64,000 bases of DNA from Diploscapter coronatus (lineage: Eukaryota; Nematoda; Chromadorea; Rhabditida; Rhabditidae). Location: NCBI GenBank assembly GCA_964036155.1, contig OZ038423.1:44345249-44409248 (forward strand). The letters are read 5' to 3'. Below the pieces are notes generated by a model. That model had not been told where the DNA came from, did no database searches, and worked only from the letters and a program-made list of their open reading frames with translations. Position 1 is the stretch's first letter. Each line of letters opens with the position of its first letter. This document shows positions 31,283 to 48,195 of the stretch, one piece after another. A program made the position numbers and the translations under genes.

Positions 31283-34200
31283 ACATCTGAGATCAAATAT
31301 TATTGTATAACTGACGTTCTATGTCTGTAAAAATGATCATATTTTATGTGGATGATGAAACTCTTTTGACTGGCACTGTCGATACCTGAGAGATACTGTA
31401 ATTCGCCGACTTGCCCTGAGCCTTCAGGATCCATTTCTTCAGCGTTCCTCGAACCTATGATATAAACTATCATAATATATATTGGATTATTCATTCATTT
31501 TTTAGGTTCAAAAGTCTCATTTCCATTATGAAATTTTTTCGAATAAAAATAATCTCGATCAGGAAGTATGCTAATTTTAGTCGTTTAAGATTTTACTTCA
31601 TGAAAAAATTTACCTCCTTATTCGTTAACAGGTAAATATAGGCATTCGCGCTACAATTGATGTATACGTTTAGAACGACTAAGGAGTATAACTCCGGTGA
31701 ATTTGGATTTATGATCATCGGGAAAGTCCGGAATGCAGTCCAGGCGAAGAGATAGAACACTGATAGGATCTAAAATTTTTAATCACGTTAATTTTTACAC
31801 ATTTGTACCATAAAATGTAAATATTATAGCCATGTGAAACTAACAATTTTAGACATATTACATAATATATTTAGCATACCAAAAACTGCACTGCATAAGC
31901 GTACTCCTTCATTCGTCTCTTTAGTTTTGTAGCGTCATCAACCGAGTCACTCATTTGACTATTAGCTTTCCGAACGAAATAGATTATCTGATAATTTTAT
32001 TATTGTTCTGATTAAGCGATACGACTAAATTTTACGTAAGTTCAGATAATGATGCGATATTTTGAAATATCATCAATTCTTCGAGGAAATGGAGCAAGAC
32101 TTGGCACAGAGGATTTCCTCATCAGAAAAGTTACCCTAGTAGTACTATCGAATACAGAGAATCCGAATTTCACGATCCCCTCAATGTATATCTCATTTTT
32201 GTATCTAAAATTAGGAAAAACTAGAAAGTGTGAAATTCCATGAAAGTGGTTTTCTTTCTTATTTTGATTTGAAACTGAAAGTCGGGTGTTTTTTGAAGTT
32301 TTTAAGTCCAAACGGGAATAAAATGCAGTATTTCCAAGAAATTATTGAAAATTCATGGCCATCTTGTTGAGTTCTGTCGATAAATGTAGGTTTTGTTTAT
32401 GAAAATAATTTTTATGGAATTTCATATTTTTTTAGGTTTTATCTGATTCTGAGTACAAAAATGAGGTAAACACCGAGTGATGCCTCAATATTCGTATTCG
32501 ATTGCGCTATCTGGATAACTTTCCTGATAGGTGAATATTGTGTGTTTGGCCTTTAACATTGATACTCCATTTTCTCAAAGATTTGATGACATATCATCAT
32601 TTTGTCTTTCTGTATTAACTTTTAAACCAATTTTTTCGTTTTCTACAGACTCAAATTCTGAAATGAATTACTCGCTGTTTGACAAAAATATTGGAATTGT
32701 ACTGATACGAAATATATATTTTTGAGCTAAGTCTGCTCAAAATTGGTCTTTAGGTTGATATGCTCTATTATGAAAAATAAAAGAATAATAATAATATTCA
32801 AATTGTAAATGTATGTGAACTTACATAGCTGTAACACACAGCACACACCGCTGACGTAGAGAAGTTTAGTGGTACATCGATATAAAGGTTCGAATAATTC
32901 GTTAGATTACCCTTTTCGATGTATGAAATTGATAAGATGGCGGGGTCAAATGATAATCTGAATTGTTGCAAATATATCAAACTTAAGAACATTTGTATCT
33001 AAATGTATTTATTTTTCATTTAGAGCTAGAATCGAATATAAATTATATATCAGTCTGGTGAATTACCTCCTTATTTTTGTGAAACATTTCTGGAAAAAAC
33101 TCGAGTAAGAACCTTTATTTTAGTTATTCTCGAATTCAACTAATTATCATCGAAAGAGAATCTACTTTAATGCAATATCTTTTATGAAGCCTGTGGCTTA
33201 CTTGCAGCACGGCGTCAGATATTGTGATATGATAGCCATAACAAAGCATATAGGGAACATGCTTAGCATCAGAGTCCTTACTCGTTCATAGGTAAAAATA
33301 GGCAGATGCGAAAAACATATCACGAAAAGTCTGAAATTATCAAATATTGCTTAAATACATTTTTTTTCACCGATTAATGGCCATCATCAACATGGCCAGA
33401 CTTCCTGAATACCAGCAGTACAAGAAAAATCCGCCCATGAAATGGGAACCGTCGCCGTCTCTGCCTCCTAATTAGGAATTTTAGTCGTTAAATAAATTAC
33501 TATTTTAATTCATTCTAAAGTTAATATCAATTCTATTTAAATGAATGTCAGAGGTCGATAAGCCAATTTATTATTCTTACGTTACTCACTTCAATTACGC
33601 CTAGATTACATAATTAGGCATTTACTTCGAAGACTATTTTGCTTAAAACCTACCCGGAAACAGGTAACTCCCCGTGATGATGCACGGAACCAAATATGCC
33701 GAACTTAACAAGCACTGGAGGCAATCACTGAACAGGTTGAAAGAGGAAATTATGTAGATCGGAGATACTTTCCGAACGAAGGCCAGATGAAATGAAACAC
33801 ACAGAACGGCAGCTATAATATAGCCATGCTTTAGTAAATTATAGTATATTTTCTTTATAGTTAATCATAATTATATATTGTATTTATTCTGTATGTTTTC
33901 AGTGAATATATCGTACCTGAAGCCAGAAAACCACATAGAGGAACCAGCTCTAGGCATAGAGTCATGATAAGTTTTAGGGTCTGCATTTTTGAAGACTTTA
34001 CCTAAATTTGAAAGTATTTTTCAGAGAATTCCATACTTGAATATCGAGAAATTACGATATTTTGCATATAGATCAGGTGAAATAAAAAAAAACTATTTGT
34101 ATAAAGATTAGAATATCTAAAAATTACACTGTCATATCAGATCTACCAAATACAATTGATAAGATTAGGTGGTATTTATATCCTACTCCATCCTTGGATA

Positions 34201-34309
34201 TGAAATCACTCTAACTCTTAGTCTAATGACACCCGAAACTAAATATAGCAAAAATTAAGCGACAACAATAGGCCATGTTTCATTTTTTTTACTATCAGGT
34301 GCTAAATAT
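31283..34309. repeat. Tandem duplication, copy B
   Basis: Partner of 25349-28322. Homology stops at 34309, exactly where the small CAGGGATG element begins, and short blocks of homology to the flank of copy A resume at about 34833-34890 and 34893-34972. The original duplicated unit was therefore probably longer and later interrupted by insertions in both copies. Confidence 0.88.
31344..33986 (-). CDS. Serpentine chemoreceptor-like GPCR, copy B
   Basis: Intact second copy, 320 aa, exons from the 5' end: 33917-33986, 33654-33812, 33371-33467, 33202-33330, 32825-32957, 31880-31987, 31614-31769, 31344-31454. It is about 96% identical to copy A in protein. Exons 1-4 encode the same protein with only silent changes. 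Exons 5-8 hold about 12 replacements, such as PVILSV to PAILSI, STLAV to STSAV, IVYF to IIYF, ANRQ to ANSQ, VVLSAY to VVLNVY and one Ser to Pro in the tail. All splice sites are preserved and there is no stop or frameshift, so both copies look functional. Exon 3 ends in a GTGAAA donor where copy A has GTAAAA. Confidence 0.88.
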
Positions 34310-35412
34310 CAGGGATGTTGAAGGGTCGAAAAATTGCGACCCTAACCCGACCCAACCCGAAATTTCGGGTCAGGGTCAGCATCCCTGCAAGTGAAAAGCG
34401 TGCCCCTTGCCTTTACACGCAACAGAGCAAAGCCTATTTCAGAGGAAGAACGGCTTTGTAAGGACGTTTATTTGAATTTCTTTCTCTGTTCCTGAAACAT
34501 TCCGAAGTTTCTATGAGCCTTTATCATTCCCGGAATGATAAATCACATCCATTCTGCAATTTGTGCACAAAAACCCATGAAACAAGTGCCAAATAATTTT
34601 GTATTGCGTTATTTCAGCAAAAAGTGATTTTTGGGCACGTCTTCAAGCGTTTTGACCAAATTTGATGGGGTTCTCTGCTCAAAATAACCAACAAAGACTT
34701 CTTCCATATTCATTTTGAGGCCATGGTGAGCAAGACCTATGAAGCTCAAACGAGCGAATTAAAAATTTTAGTGTCCGTTTTCGCGGGCTCAACTCGTGTT
34801 TCGAGGGCATGTTCCGGAAGCAAAAATGGCGATATATATTTTTGAGGCTAGACAACTAAAATGAATATACACAGAGTAATAAAAATGGCATATTCTACTA
34901 TAATTTCATACCATACTAAGTAAAATTTGAAGTTATAGTATAATTTTGAGATGTGCTAAAATGAAAATATCATAATGAAATTCTTTTTATATAGCTTTTT
35001 ATTTGATATTTAAATTCGCCTATTGTTTCACTGAGTTTATTTGTAATGGACAATTCTCGTACCGAAAATTAAGAAATTGTACCTAAAGCGTATTCTTCAC
35101 TGTATTCACAAATTCAATAGATGTTTGTTATGTCTCGTTGAATGTTTTTAACTTAACTTTAGAGATTATCCAAGTTTTTGCACCTTTAAATACATTTATT
35201 TTCGAGGAAAACCATTCGAATTTTAGAAATTCAAAAAAATAAAATTAAAACGAGATTATTATTAAAATAATGAAATCATGGAAACCAGCTCAAATCGTGC
35301 ATACTTAGAAAGTTACCGTTTTTCTATCATTTGGGTAAAAATTCAAAAAAAAATATAGGTACAGGTGAATATTTTCTAAATGTATTATTGCTATACCTTC
35401 TGAGATAAAAAT
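33987..35412. other. Spacer between chemoreceptor copy B and choline kinase
   Basis: Holds the rest of the duplicated upstream flank (to 34309), the CAGGGATG element, about 440 bases of less AT-rich unique DNA (34388-34830) and AT-rich sequence. It must include the promoter of copy B. No coding signal seen. Confidence 0.55.
34310..34387. mobile_element. hAT-like MITE, CAGGGATG ends
   Basis: CAGGGATGTTGA at 34310 and the inverse TCAGCATCCCTG ending at 34387 bound 78 bases. The centre is an array of CCCGACCC/CCCTAACCC words with an internal palindrome CCCGAAATTTCGGG. CAGGGATG ends are common in hAT elements. No matching flanking duplication is visible, so only one end may be original. Confidence 0.6.
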
Positions 35413-40320
<4,908 letters not shown>

Positions 40321-42122
40321 GACTAGTTATATTAATGGGTTTAACAAGATTTATTTAATAAATAAATAATAAATCGAGCTAGGGAATTTTTAGAAATAAC
40401 CGATTTTCGGCAAGTTGTAGAGCAAAAGATGCGCTCTTTACTTTGCAAGAAACATCAGCGCTTAGAGAGCAATACAAGAAAAAAGACAACTAAATAAATA
40501 GAAGCTTGGAGAAATATTGAGTAAAAGTTAGAGATGAAAAGAGAAAATTGGAAACAATATGGGAATTCTAGAGAGGAAAAGAAAATAGAGGTAATCAAGT
40601 GCTAACAAGACGTGACATGGCCAACCTACTTGATCGACGATTTTTTGCCAGGGAAATAAAAGATTTAATGATGCAAGAATTTTTGGCAATTATTGCAAAG
40701 TGTTCCCAAATCAAGAAAATGCTTGATTTTTGCAAATAGGTTTCGGGATATTTAGGGAGATATCGTTAAAAATGTTTTTGTTTCTCGTGCTGTTTTCTTC
40801 ATTTCAACACTTAGAAATAACTAAATGAAAAGATTCACCGACATTTCAAAACAATAGTAAACATTTTCTATGTCTCCAAAATAGTAATTTGTATGAGAAG
40901 ATGCTTCAAATTTCAACTTAAAATATAGTACTAACGAAATTTTATCAGCTTTATTCCATATTCGGTCTTTTAAATGTCAAAACTCAAAGAAAATGGGATT
41001 TTTAGCAAGTCAAAGAGAAAACATTGAAAATCGCTGACAAAGTGAATGAAAGAAACGATTTCGCGTCGGACCCAAAAGGCTGGAGTTGAGGCTGGAAAAG
41101 AGATGGCCCTAGAAGGAAGAAAGGAAGAGCTTCGGGGAATCGATAGGCAAAAAACGGAAGTCGGCAAGATAGCATAAGAAATTAAGGGAGAAAGAGAAAA
41201 AATAGGAAAACACTACGAAGAAATGGGAGACCGCAAGAAAATATAATGTGTGAAATAGCATTGAGAATTGTGAGGAAAAAAATCGGGAAAAAAACAACGA
41301 AATCCGAACAAAGCCAAAATAAAGCGGCAGAAACCCGAAAAGAACAGCATCGTGAAAAATGACCCCAGATAAACAGACCGGAATTCGGAAGTGGGATTGG
41401 ATCTTTTCCGATGCGCTTTAGGAAAATGAATATTTTTGAATAAAGCAAAAATCCTATTGTGTTGAATGCGATCATCAGCTATTTTAATTTCGAAAAATTA
41501 AAAGTTTTCTTAGGTTTCAGAGTAAGGCATAATTTCATAGTGATTTTTAGTTTTTAGTATTATAGGATTCCATTACAAATTCGATGTCATAAATAATTTA
41601 TTCAATTAAAACAAGTCATGATACAAGATATAGTATGCGAAATATTATGACTCGAGTAAAATCATATCCGGCTTCTGAAGCGAATAGCCTTTAAATGAGA
41701 TCAGTTATAAGCGATGATAAGAAAAGTAATAGTTGTTTATCCTATCATTTCAGAGCATTAAAAATAATGTAAAAATCAGCAGTAATTTAAATATTTGAAG
41801 TTAAAAAATTGAGATCATTCAAGTTGGCAAATACTTGCGCACGAGAATCTGTTTACGCGTATAGGTCACAAAAGTGAAGTTCAAATGTAATTATCATGAG
41901 CCTATTTATAATTATATGATTATTACTACTAATAAACGAAGTAATAGCATTATGCAATTGTTATAAATCACGAAATATTCTCAATTTCATAATTTACAAC
42001 AAAAAAATTAGTCTTGTTCGAACTTTAAATCTATTAGTTGATTTAGGCTGACATCAATTATATGAAGATCCTAATTATGCAATTATCAGTCCAAAACCAA
42101 TATTAATAATTGTAAGTTACTG
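40321..42122. other. Spacer upstream of choline kinase
   Basis: AT-rich DNA containing a purine-rich stretch (about 41090-41290) typical of this genome. The short minus-strand open frames across it are the pyrimidine-rich complement of that tract and are low complexity. No gene supported. The choline kinase promoter should be near its left end. Confidence 0.55.
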
Positions 42123-43829
42123 TCAGGCGGGGGAAGGGTCCTCTTTATTTTTCGACTCAGCTTCGGTAGTTTCGCTTTGAACTAGCAAAGTTGTAACGTT
42201 AGAGTACTTTTGTGATTGATTCTGGCTTCTGAACATAAAAAAAATGTATTAGAGAAATGCATAACAATACATTGCTAACAACGATCATTAATCGTAGAAT
42301 AGTTTCTTCAAAATTAGAAAAAAAATCTTACTTCGATCTCTCTAATTTATTCGATCTCTTAGATTTTGAATTACATTTGTAGAGACAAATTCCGATGACG
42401 AAAAGTAGAGCGACGAAGGCCATGATTGTGATAATGGGTGGCCCTGAATCTAAAATGATTAATTTAGGGAAAATATTCCGCATTCATCAACTCAGGGTTT
42501 TTCATGCCAAATTTCCTTTCAATTTTAGAATTCCGAACTTACAATAAGGGCAAACAGGTCTCAGTTGATCTGCCGAAGTTGGAGGAATTGCGTAGCTTTC
42601 GCAGTGCTTGCCGGTGAACCCATGCGAGCATCTTAATTAAAAATACTGTTTTAGAAAAATTCAAGTGGATACTATATTTTCGAAATATAATTGTAAGTCC
42701 ACAAGGTGTATAATCTAGACATGAAAACTCATTTAACTGTTGAAGAAATTTGATATATTGTACAAATATCTTATCATAACTATATCTAGTCATAGTTAAT
42801 TCAGAGTGGATCATCGTGGGAAGTTAAATAAATACAATAACTTACACGCAATATGGATTTCCAGACGAATCAACTTTGCACCAGTCCCAGGTTCCGTGAC
42901 CGCAAGCGGACTGTTCTTCCTCGGGGCCCTTGCAGTATCGTTCGCCAGGCTTCAAAGAGCCTTCCCGGATAACTTTCAATCGAAGATATTGGGACATACC
43001 ATCCTGAAAATTGAATTCATCAACAACCCACAAAATATTAACTAGCAGGGAAGCCCACGGGTGGGGTATTGTCAATTAAAATACAGGTACGTCAAATTTT
43101 GGCAGATAAAATAAGGTACGGGTACGATTTCCGATACCAATGTTCAACTCTGTTCTCTAGCTTCTTATTGCATACTATATTATTTTAAATCTACATATCT
43201 ATGACTGGATTTTATTGCTCATAAACTGAAAGTTGTAATCATAGGCAAAGAAAGAGCTTACCGAAGAACACTCATAGATACCATGATGCTCCAATGTTAC
43301 TGATTCATAGACAATTGATGATGAAGATCTGAAGAATTAAAATTAGGACAAGTTAATCATAAATTAAATATTACAGTGTAAGATTAACTCCGTTTAGTAA
43401 CCAGAATATTCCATCCAATTTTCCGTCAGCTCGAACGCAATGCAATTTCAAAGGAGAACCTTCCGCCATACTGATAAGAGGTGTTTGTTCCGAGGCTCCA
43501 GCTGAAGGTAAAGAATTTCAAAAATTTATGGAATTTGAAATATTTTACTTTCAAGAGAAGGCATATCGAATTATCATTCAATATCTTGAGATTAAGCAAA
43601 CCTTAGATTTTCTGATACATATATAAAATTATAATGGAAACGTCATAAAGATGATATAATACGTTAAAGGTATAATCTATGAAACGGTAAAAGGATAAAA
43701 AGCTTGTTTTAATTTAGAATATATCAAATTAAATAGCTTACCTTCTAATTTCAGTGTATGTTCTGAAGCCATAACGTTCAATAGAAAATAAATGATGAGC
43801 AACGCGCATCGAAGGAACAAATAATCCAT
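42123..43829 (-). CDS. Ig + EGF single-pass membrane protein
   Basis: Type I membrane protein of 250 aa. Exons from the 5' end: 43742-43829, 43375-43501, 43262-43328, 42846-43003, 42543-42631, 42332-42449, 42123-42228. Signal peptide MDYLFLRCALLIIYFLLNV; one Ig C2 domain (GSPLKLHCVRADG ... FWLLNG ... HHGIYECSS, with the two Cys and the core Trp); one EGF module with all six cysteines (CKGPEEEQSACGHG, DWCKV, PYCVCSHGFTGKHC); a membrane helix ITIMAFVALLFVIGICLY; then a short basic and Ser/Glu-rich tail ending DPSPA. This architecture matches nematode igeg-type proteins and resembles vertebrate neuregulins. An in-frame ATG at 43859 would lengthen the N-terminus, but the start chosen gives a clean signal peptide. 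Function is not established; a cell-surface ligand or adhesion role is inference. Confidence 0.88.
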
Positions 43830-44142
43830 TACTCTATTCGTTATCTGTAAAAAAATCACTATTGTTTAGAACTTATATAATTCCACAATAGTATATGCGA
43901 ACATTAGCAATCATATAAAGTTCATTAGCGTAATTGGAACAGTTATCATCATTTGAACGCTAAATTTGGACTATTTTCAGAGATAAGATAATATCACACC
44001 ATTTCTATCAACTAAAGTAGTAAAAAATGACGTTAAGTTCAAGATTTTAACAATAAGATTAATTTAATATAACGAGTAAGGGTAGCCCATAAGTAATGAT
44101 ATAAATGCCAAAATTTTATGTCATATGAATAGTCGCTATATG

Positions 44143-44200
44143 CAGGGCCGGGCGGAATTCTAAACTTTGCTTTTCGGAATTCGGAATTCCGCCGGCCCTG
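44143..44200. mobile_element. hAT-like mini-MITE with target duplication
   Basis: CAGGGCCGGGCGGAATTC at 44143 and the inverted GAATTCCGCCGGCCCTG ending at 44200 bound only 58 bases. The flanks are GCTATATG on the left (44135-44142) and ACTATATG on the right (44201-44208), an 8-base target duplication with one mismatch, as expected for the hAT superfamily. Confidence 0.8.
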
Positions 44201-45189
44201 ACTATATGCATATTTGGTACCTGATTGATACCTTTTTGCTGACAAAATATAAACAAGGTCATTTTGGGCGTGAAAACTTCCAAAGTGTCAGAAAATCACC
44301 TTTTGAAGGATTATATTATGAGTTGGAATAACTTTCATAACATCAAAAACTTTTGCGACCTTTGATGACGCAAAATCTGCCCATCTATCCTGACTTTCAA
44401 GGCTATTTTCATAATTTTGAAAGAGCCGCCACAAAGGCACACGCCTTTCACGTAAATTTTGGACATTTGAATTTCGACTAAAGGATTAAATGATGACGCA
44501 AAATTTGAGCACTCTGGTGGAACGTCAGGAGCCGGTTTTGAGGACTAAACCATGTCTAGTTCTCTCTTAAGTTCGAATGGTATTTCTCGGAATTATAAGG
44601 TTCAAAGGACGTTTACGACATGGGTTCTGTTGAGAATAAGTAGGGTAGAACATGAGCTATACCATGATGCAAAACTCAGATAAGAGTTGTGAAATTTGTA
44701 TAAAATCATCTAGGAAAATTTTGAATTCGAGATACCCAAACCAAGTTCGCCTAAATGATTTCGAAATTTATAGATACAAAGAAAAATGAGTTATCATTCT
44801 ATTGAAAAGTGTTGATGATAGTCTGGATCGGAAAATGCAAATAAATAGATATAGATGAGTCAAAAATGTGCTTTGCCTATTCATGGTTTCAAGTATGTCA
44901 ATTCGATGGCTAAGGAAAATTTTAACACTCCGCAAATTCCTGGCATAAATCAGAGTCCACCCAAAATCAGCCCAAATTTGAAAATTCGAATTTTTAAAAT
45001 CACTTATTTCGAAAGCTTGCAAAATAATCAATTCAATGCAACGAGGGGAAATCGTGAGGTTTGAATTTGATAAAGAAGGTCATTTCCAGAGTGAAATCAC
45101 GAAAACCAATAATGCTTGTCAGAAAGAAATCGTAAAATCGTCACAGCCGAAACTGAATTATTACGCAATTTGGCAAAATGTCGATCAAA

Positions 45190-45269
45190 CCTAAGGAGCA
45201 CTTTCGCCAGACGAAAAAATATACGGGGGGGTAGGTCGCAAGGGTTTTCTGACGATCGTCCTCCCTAGG
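45190..45269. mobile_element. Short relative of the 16942-17134 element
   Basis: In reverse orientation it carries the same blocks as the intron element: CTTTCGCCAGACGAAAA, GGGGTAGGTCGCAA, GGGTTTTCTGACGATCG and CCTCCCTAGG. It starts CCTAAGG and ends CCTAGG. It is shorter and looks like a deletion derivative. Confidence 0.6.
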
Positions 45270-48195
45270 GCTGATGCCGATCGATATTGAAAAATTGAAT
45301 GTAAAGTTGACAATTATTTGCATTTGATAAGAGACTCCATCCGTTTAATGAATCAAATTTTATAAACGTTCTTGAAAAAAAAAAGACCTAATTTCAAATA
45401 CGTAACTGCATTTTTCAGCTTATGACTCGAATTGATAGAATGTTACGTCGAAATTCCATAAGTGTGCAGAATTACTGGTCGAAACTAATCCCTTTTCTTA
45501 TTGCTGGTAAAATTAAATTGAACTTGTTACGTTAAACTTGAGCGTTTAATCAAGAATAAAAGGTCGAAAAGGAAGCCCCACTCCATCGACCAAATGCGTT
45601 AAAACGAATAACTAATCGGAAAAGGACGGAAGCATAGGAAATATTCTGGCCGATTTCGAATGATCTATGCTAAATAAAGAACTAGAGAGCTTGAGAGATC
45701 GGCAAGAGTCAACGTATGCAGTGATAAGAAATAATGAGCTAACGATAAGCCAATTAAGTGACACTTATCGATTGTTTTTATCAGTAAATAATCTAGTGAC
45801 TATGCGTCTACGTAAAAATGATATGACCAATCAAAATTGCAGGAAAAACTATTTTAAAGGTAAATCGAGTGACTCATTTCGAGTTACCCTAGTACTCATC
45901 GAAGTTGAATTAATAGTAGACTTTTGATAGAAGGGGTTAATGCAAGTCCAAAGTCAAATAAAGGTTTATCGTAAATTATGATGTAGTGTACAAGAAAGTC
46001 ACCGAAAACTAAACATTATCTAGAAAATCTAGATCATGATGATTAGTTAATTTAGTCTTATGATGGACTTAGAAGAAAAAACGAATGATTCAAATACACT
46101 TCAAATTACTACATACGACTATATAAAATTTCAAAAACAATGCGACTGACATTCTTTTAAAGATCGTATTTTTAAAATTTCGAAAATGAATGCCTAAATT
46201 CCTAGAAATCACAAAATAATCACACTAACTGACCTAGCCTAAATTTCGTTCGTAGGCGTATTCCCTCGATTTCGCATAAAACCTCGTAAAGTTTGCGTTC
46301 TGATGTCAGCCAACTCAATGGCGCATTTATTTAGAAAATCAAACAAATCGTTTGACGCTAAGCGTTTCTCGAAAATGCAATCCAGTTTTTAAGCTCGATG
46401 CTTTATCAATGAATAATCAATTTTGATAGCTATCATTTAGCATAGATAAATTGTCTTGATATCTGTTATAATAAAAAAACGCTGTTTGTAAAAATTTGAC
46501 GTTTCGTAGGAAGTTCTTGATAGGTTTGATAGAACGGAAACGGAACAAAGATTATGTTGGCCACTTGGACACGAAATTTGAGATATTAACGTGAGCTCGA
46601 GATTCTCTGAAACATAGTTCAAAATTATTTTATGTAATAAAGCGAAAGTAATATCTTATGTAAGACCTAATTTGTAAAAGTTTGATAAAAATGATGAAAT
46701 ATTTGGAGAGATCGATCTAGATTTAGCGTAAATAGGCGTAGGAAAAATCGCAATGTGCTAAATTTTGCGAGTCGATAGTCAACGATGGAGATGCGATTAC
46801 TCATCTATGCAAATAAGCCAGAGAAAAAGTCAATGTTTTCATAGATCTTGATCAACTATCAGTATCACCGCATTATTTATAAGCATGATCATTAGAAATG
46901 AATAAGTTTTGCAAGAAGAAAATATTGTTTCAAAAATTTCGAAGACAAATCAATTCAGATTTCAGCAATACTTTTCTCTTTCGCTGTTGATGATAATTCA
47001 ATTCGAGTGGCTGGAAAATGTATCGGAATAATATGTTTCGACAAAACGATTTTAGATTAGTTTATAGACTCCTAGATACACCAAATGACGCTAGAATTCA
47101 AACATTAAACAGTTCGATTGACTGAAAATCGTGGTTTGGAGAGCCAAATCTGAGATTCGATTCGAAAGAACGTGAGAGCTTGAAATCGCAAGCAGCTAAG
47201 CAAACTTTTGAATGATAAATAAAAATAAATAGATCGAAATCTGACCATGCAGGGATTGGTGTAAATGCTATGTCAGAGAAAGACAACTTTCAGAAAACCC
47301 TTTCTAGTTTCAAATATTTCAGGCCAAATCTTCTCAGGATATAAAATTTCGTGGTTCTCTCCGTAAGATAAAGGTGCTCTTCACTTTTATCCTCAAAAAA
47401 TCGGAAAGCCCCAAATTTTCGAAAAGTCAACTTTGCATCGCACTTTGCTCGTTTGTATTTGATATCTTCGATTTTTTCGATCATCTCTTCTCTGGCCACT
47501 TTTTCTCTCTCGATTTCCCATAATATTTCTCAAAAATGACGATATGCGTAAAAATACCGCTCATATAAGAGGATTTTCAACGATTCAGAGATCATCAAGG
47601 GGAAAAACTCCTGCAATACGGCACAGAAGAAAAAATAAAATCTCTCGTTCAACGTTGAAAGATAGAACTTCAAAACCGGCTGAGATTTACGCAAAATACT
47701 TGACTTGATCAAAGAATGCTGACGTATTTGGTCAGTGGGAAAATACCTGAAAACTGCGGCATTATCAATCGACTAAAGAGCAAGTGACAAATTCGAAAAA
47801 GCGCTGGAAAATGTCGATAATTAGCTCCGCCCCTTTCAGGTTAAATTTAACTGAAATGACTTAATTTAGAGAATTGCGTAAAATGAAAGTTAATTTTAAA
47901 AATGAATCAGAATGGGTCCGAAGATAATCTTTTTAGATGCGCAAGAGGCAACCCAATCCAAATCCAAAAGCGATACCCAGAAACCCTGAAATTGGCAACG
48001 TTTTCCGAAGTCGACAGTATTCTGGCGAGATCTGGTAGAGATTAACGTTTTTTTTGTCGAAATAACGAAATGAATTGAATTCTCAAGAAAACCATCGACT
48101 TATTTGATTTTTATTTCAAAATTGTGGAACTCACCACTTTGTTTCATTTTATTAATATCTCATTTTTTCGATAGTCAAAAATATCAAATATTCAG

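Larger units (their letters stand above)
43830..48195. other. Gene-poor region upstream of the Ig/EGF gene
   Basis: About 4.4 kb without a convincing gene. It holds two inverted-repeat elements (44143-44200, 45190-45269) and scattered short open frames. Two weakly coding-like pieces are an 80-codon minus-strand frame at 47290-47532 rich in Lys, Glu and Arg, and a plus-strand stretch 45440-45506 that could be a signal-peptide exon for the gene at 48196, since it ends in phase 1 before GTAAAA. Neither is strong enough to call. Confidence 0.5.

Noticed and set aside
31300..31494. Minus-strand frame ending the chemoreceptor with GSRNAEEMD
   Set aside because: The exon before ends in phase 0, which reads the last exon as VRGTLKKWILKAQGK, a proper helix 8; the other frame breaks phase.
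34340..34370. CCCTAACCC words, telomere-like
   Set aside because: Only a few irregular copies inside a small inverted-repeat element; not an interstitial telomere array.
45440..45506. Possible signal-peptide exon for the eight-cysteine gene
   Set aside because: Phase fits and a GTAAAA donor follows, but it is 2.7 kb upstream and only weakly hydrophobic, so not merged into the model.
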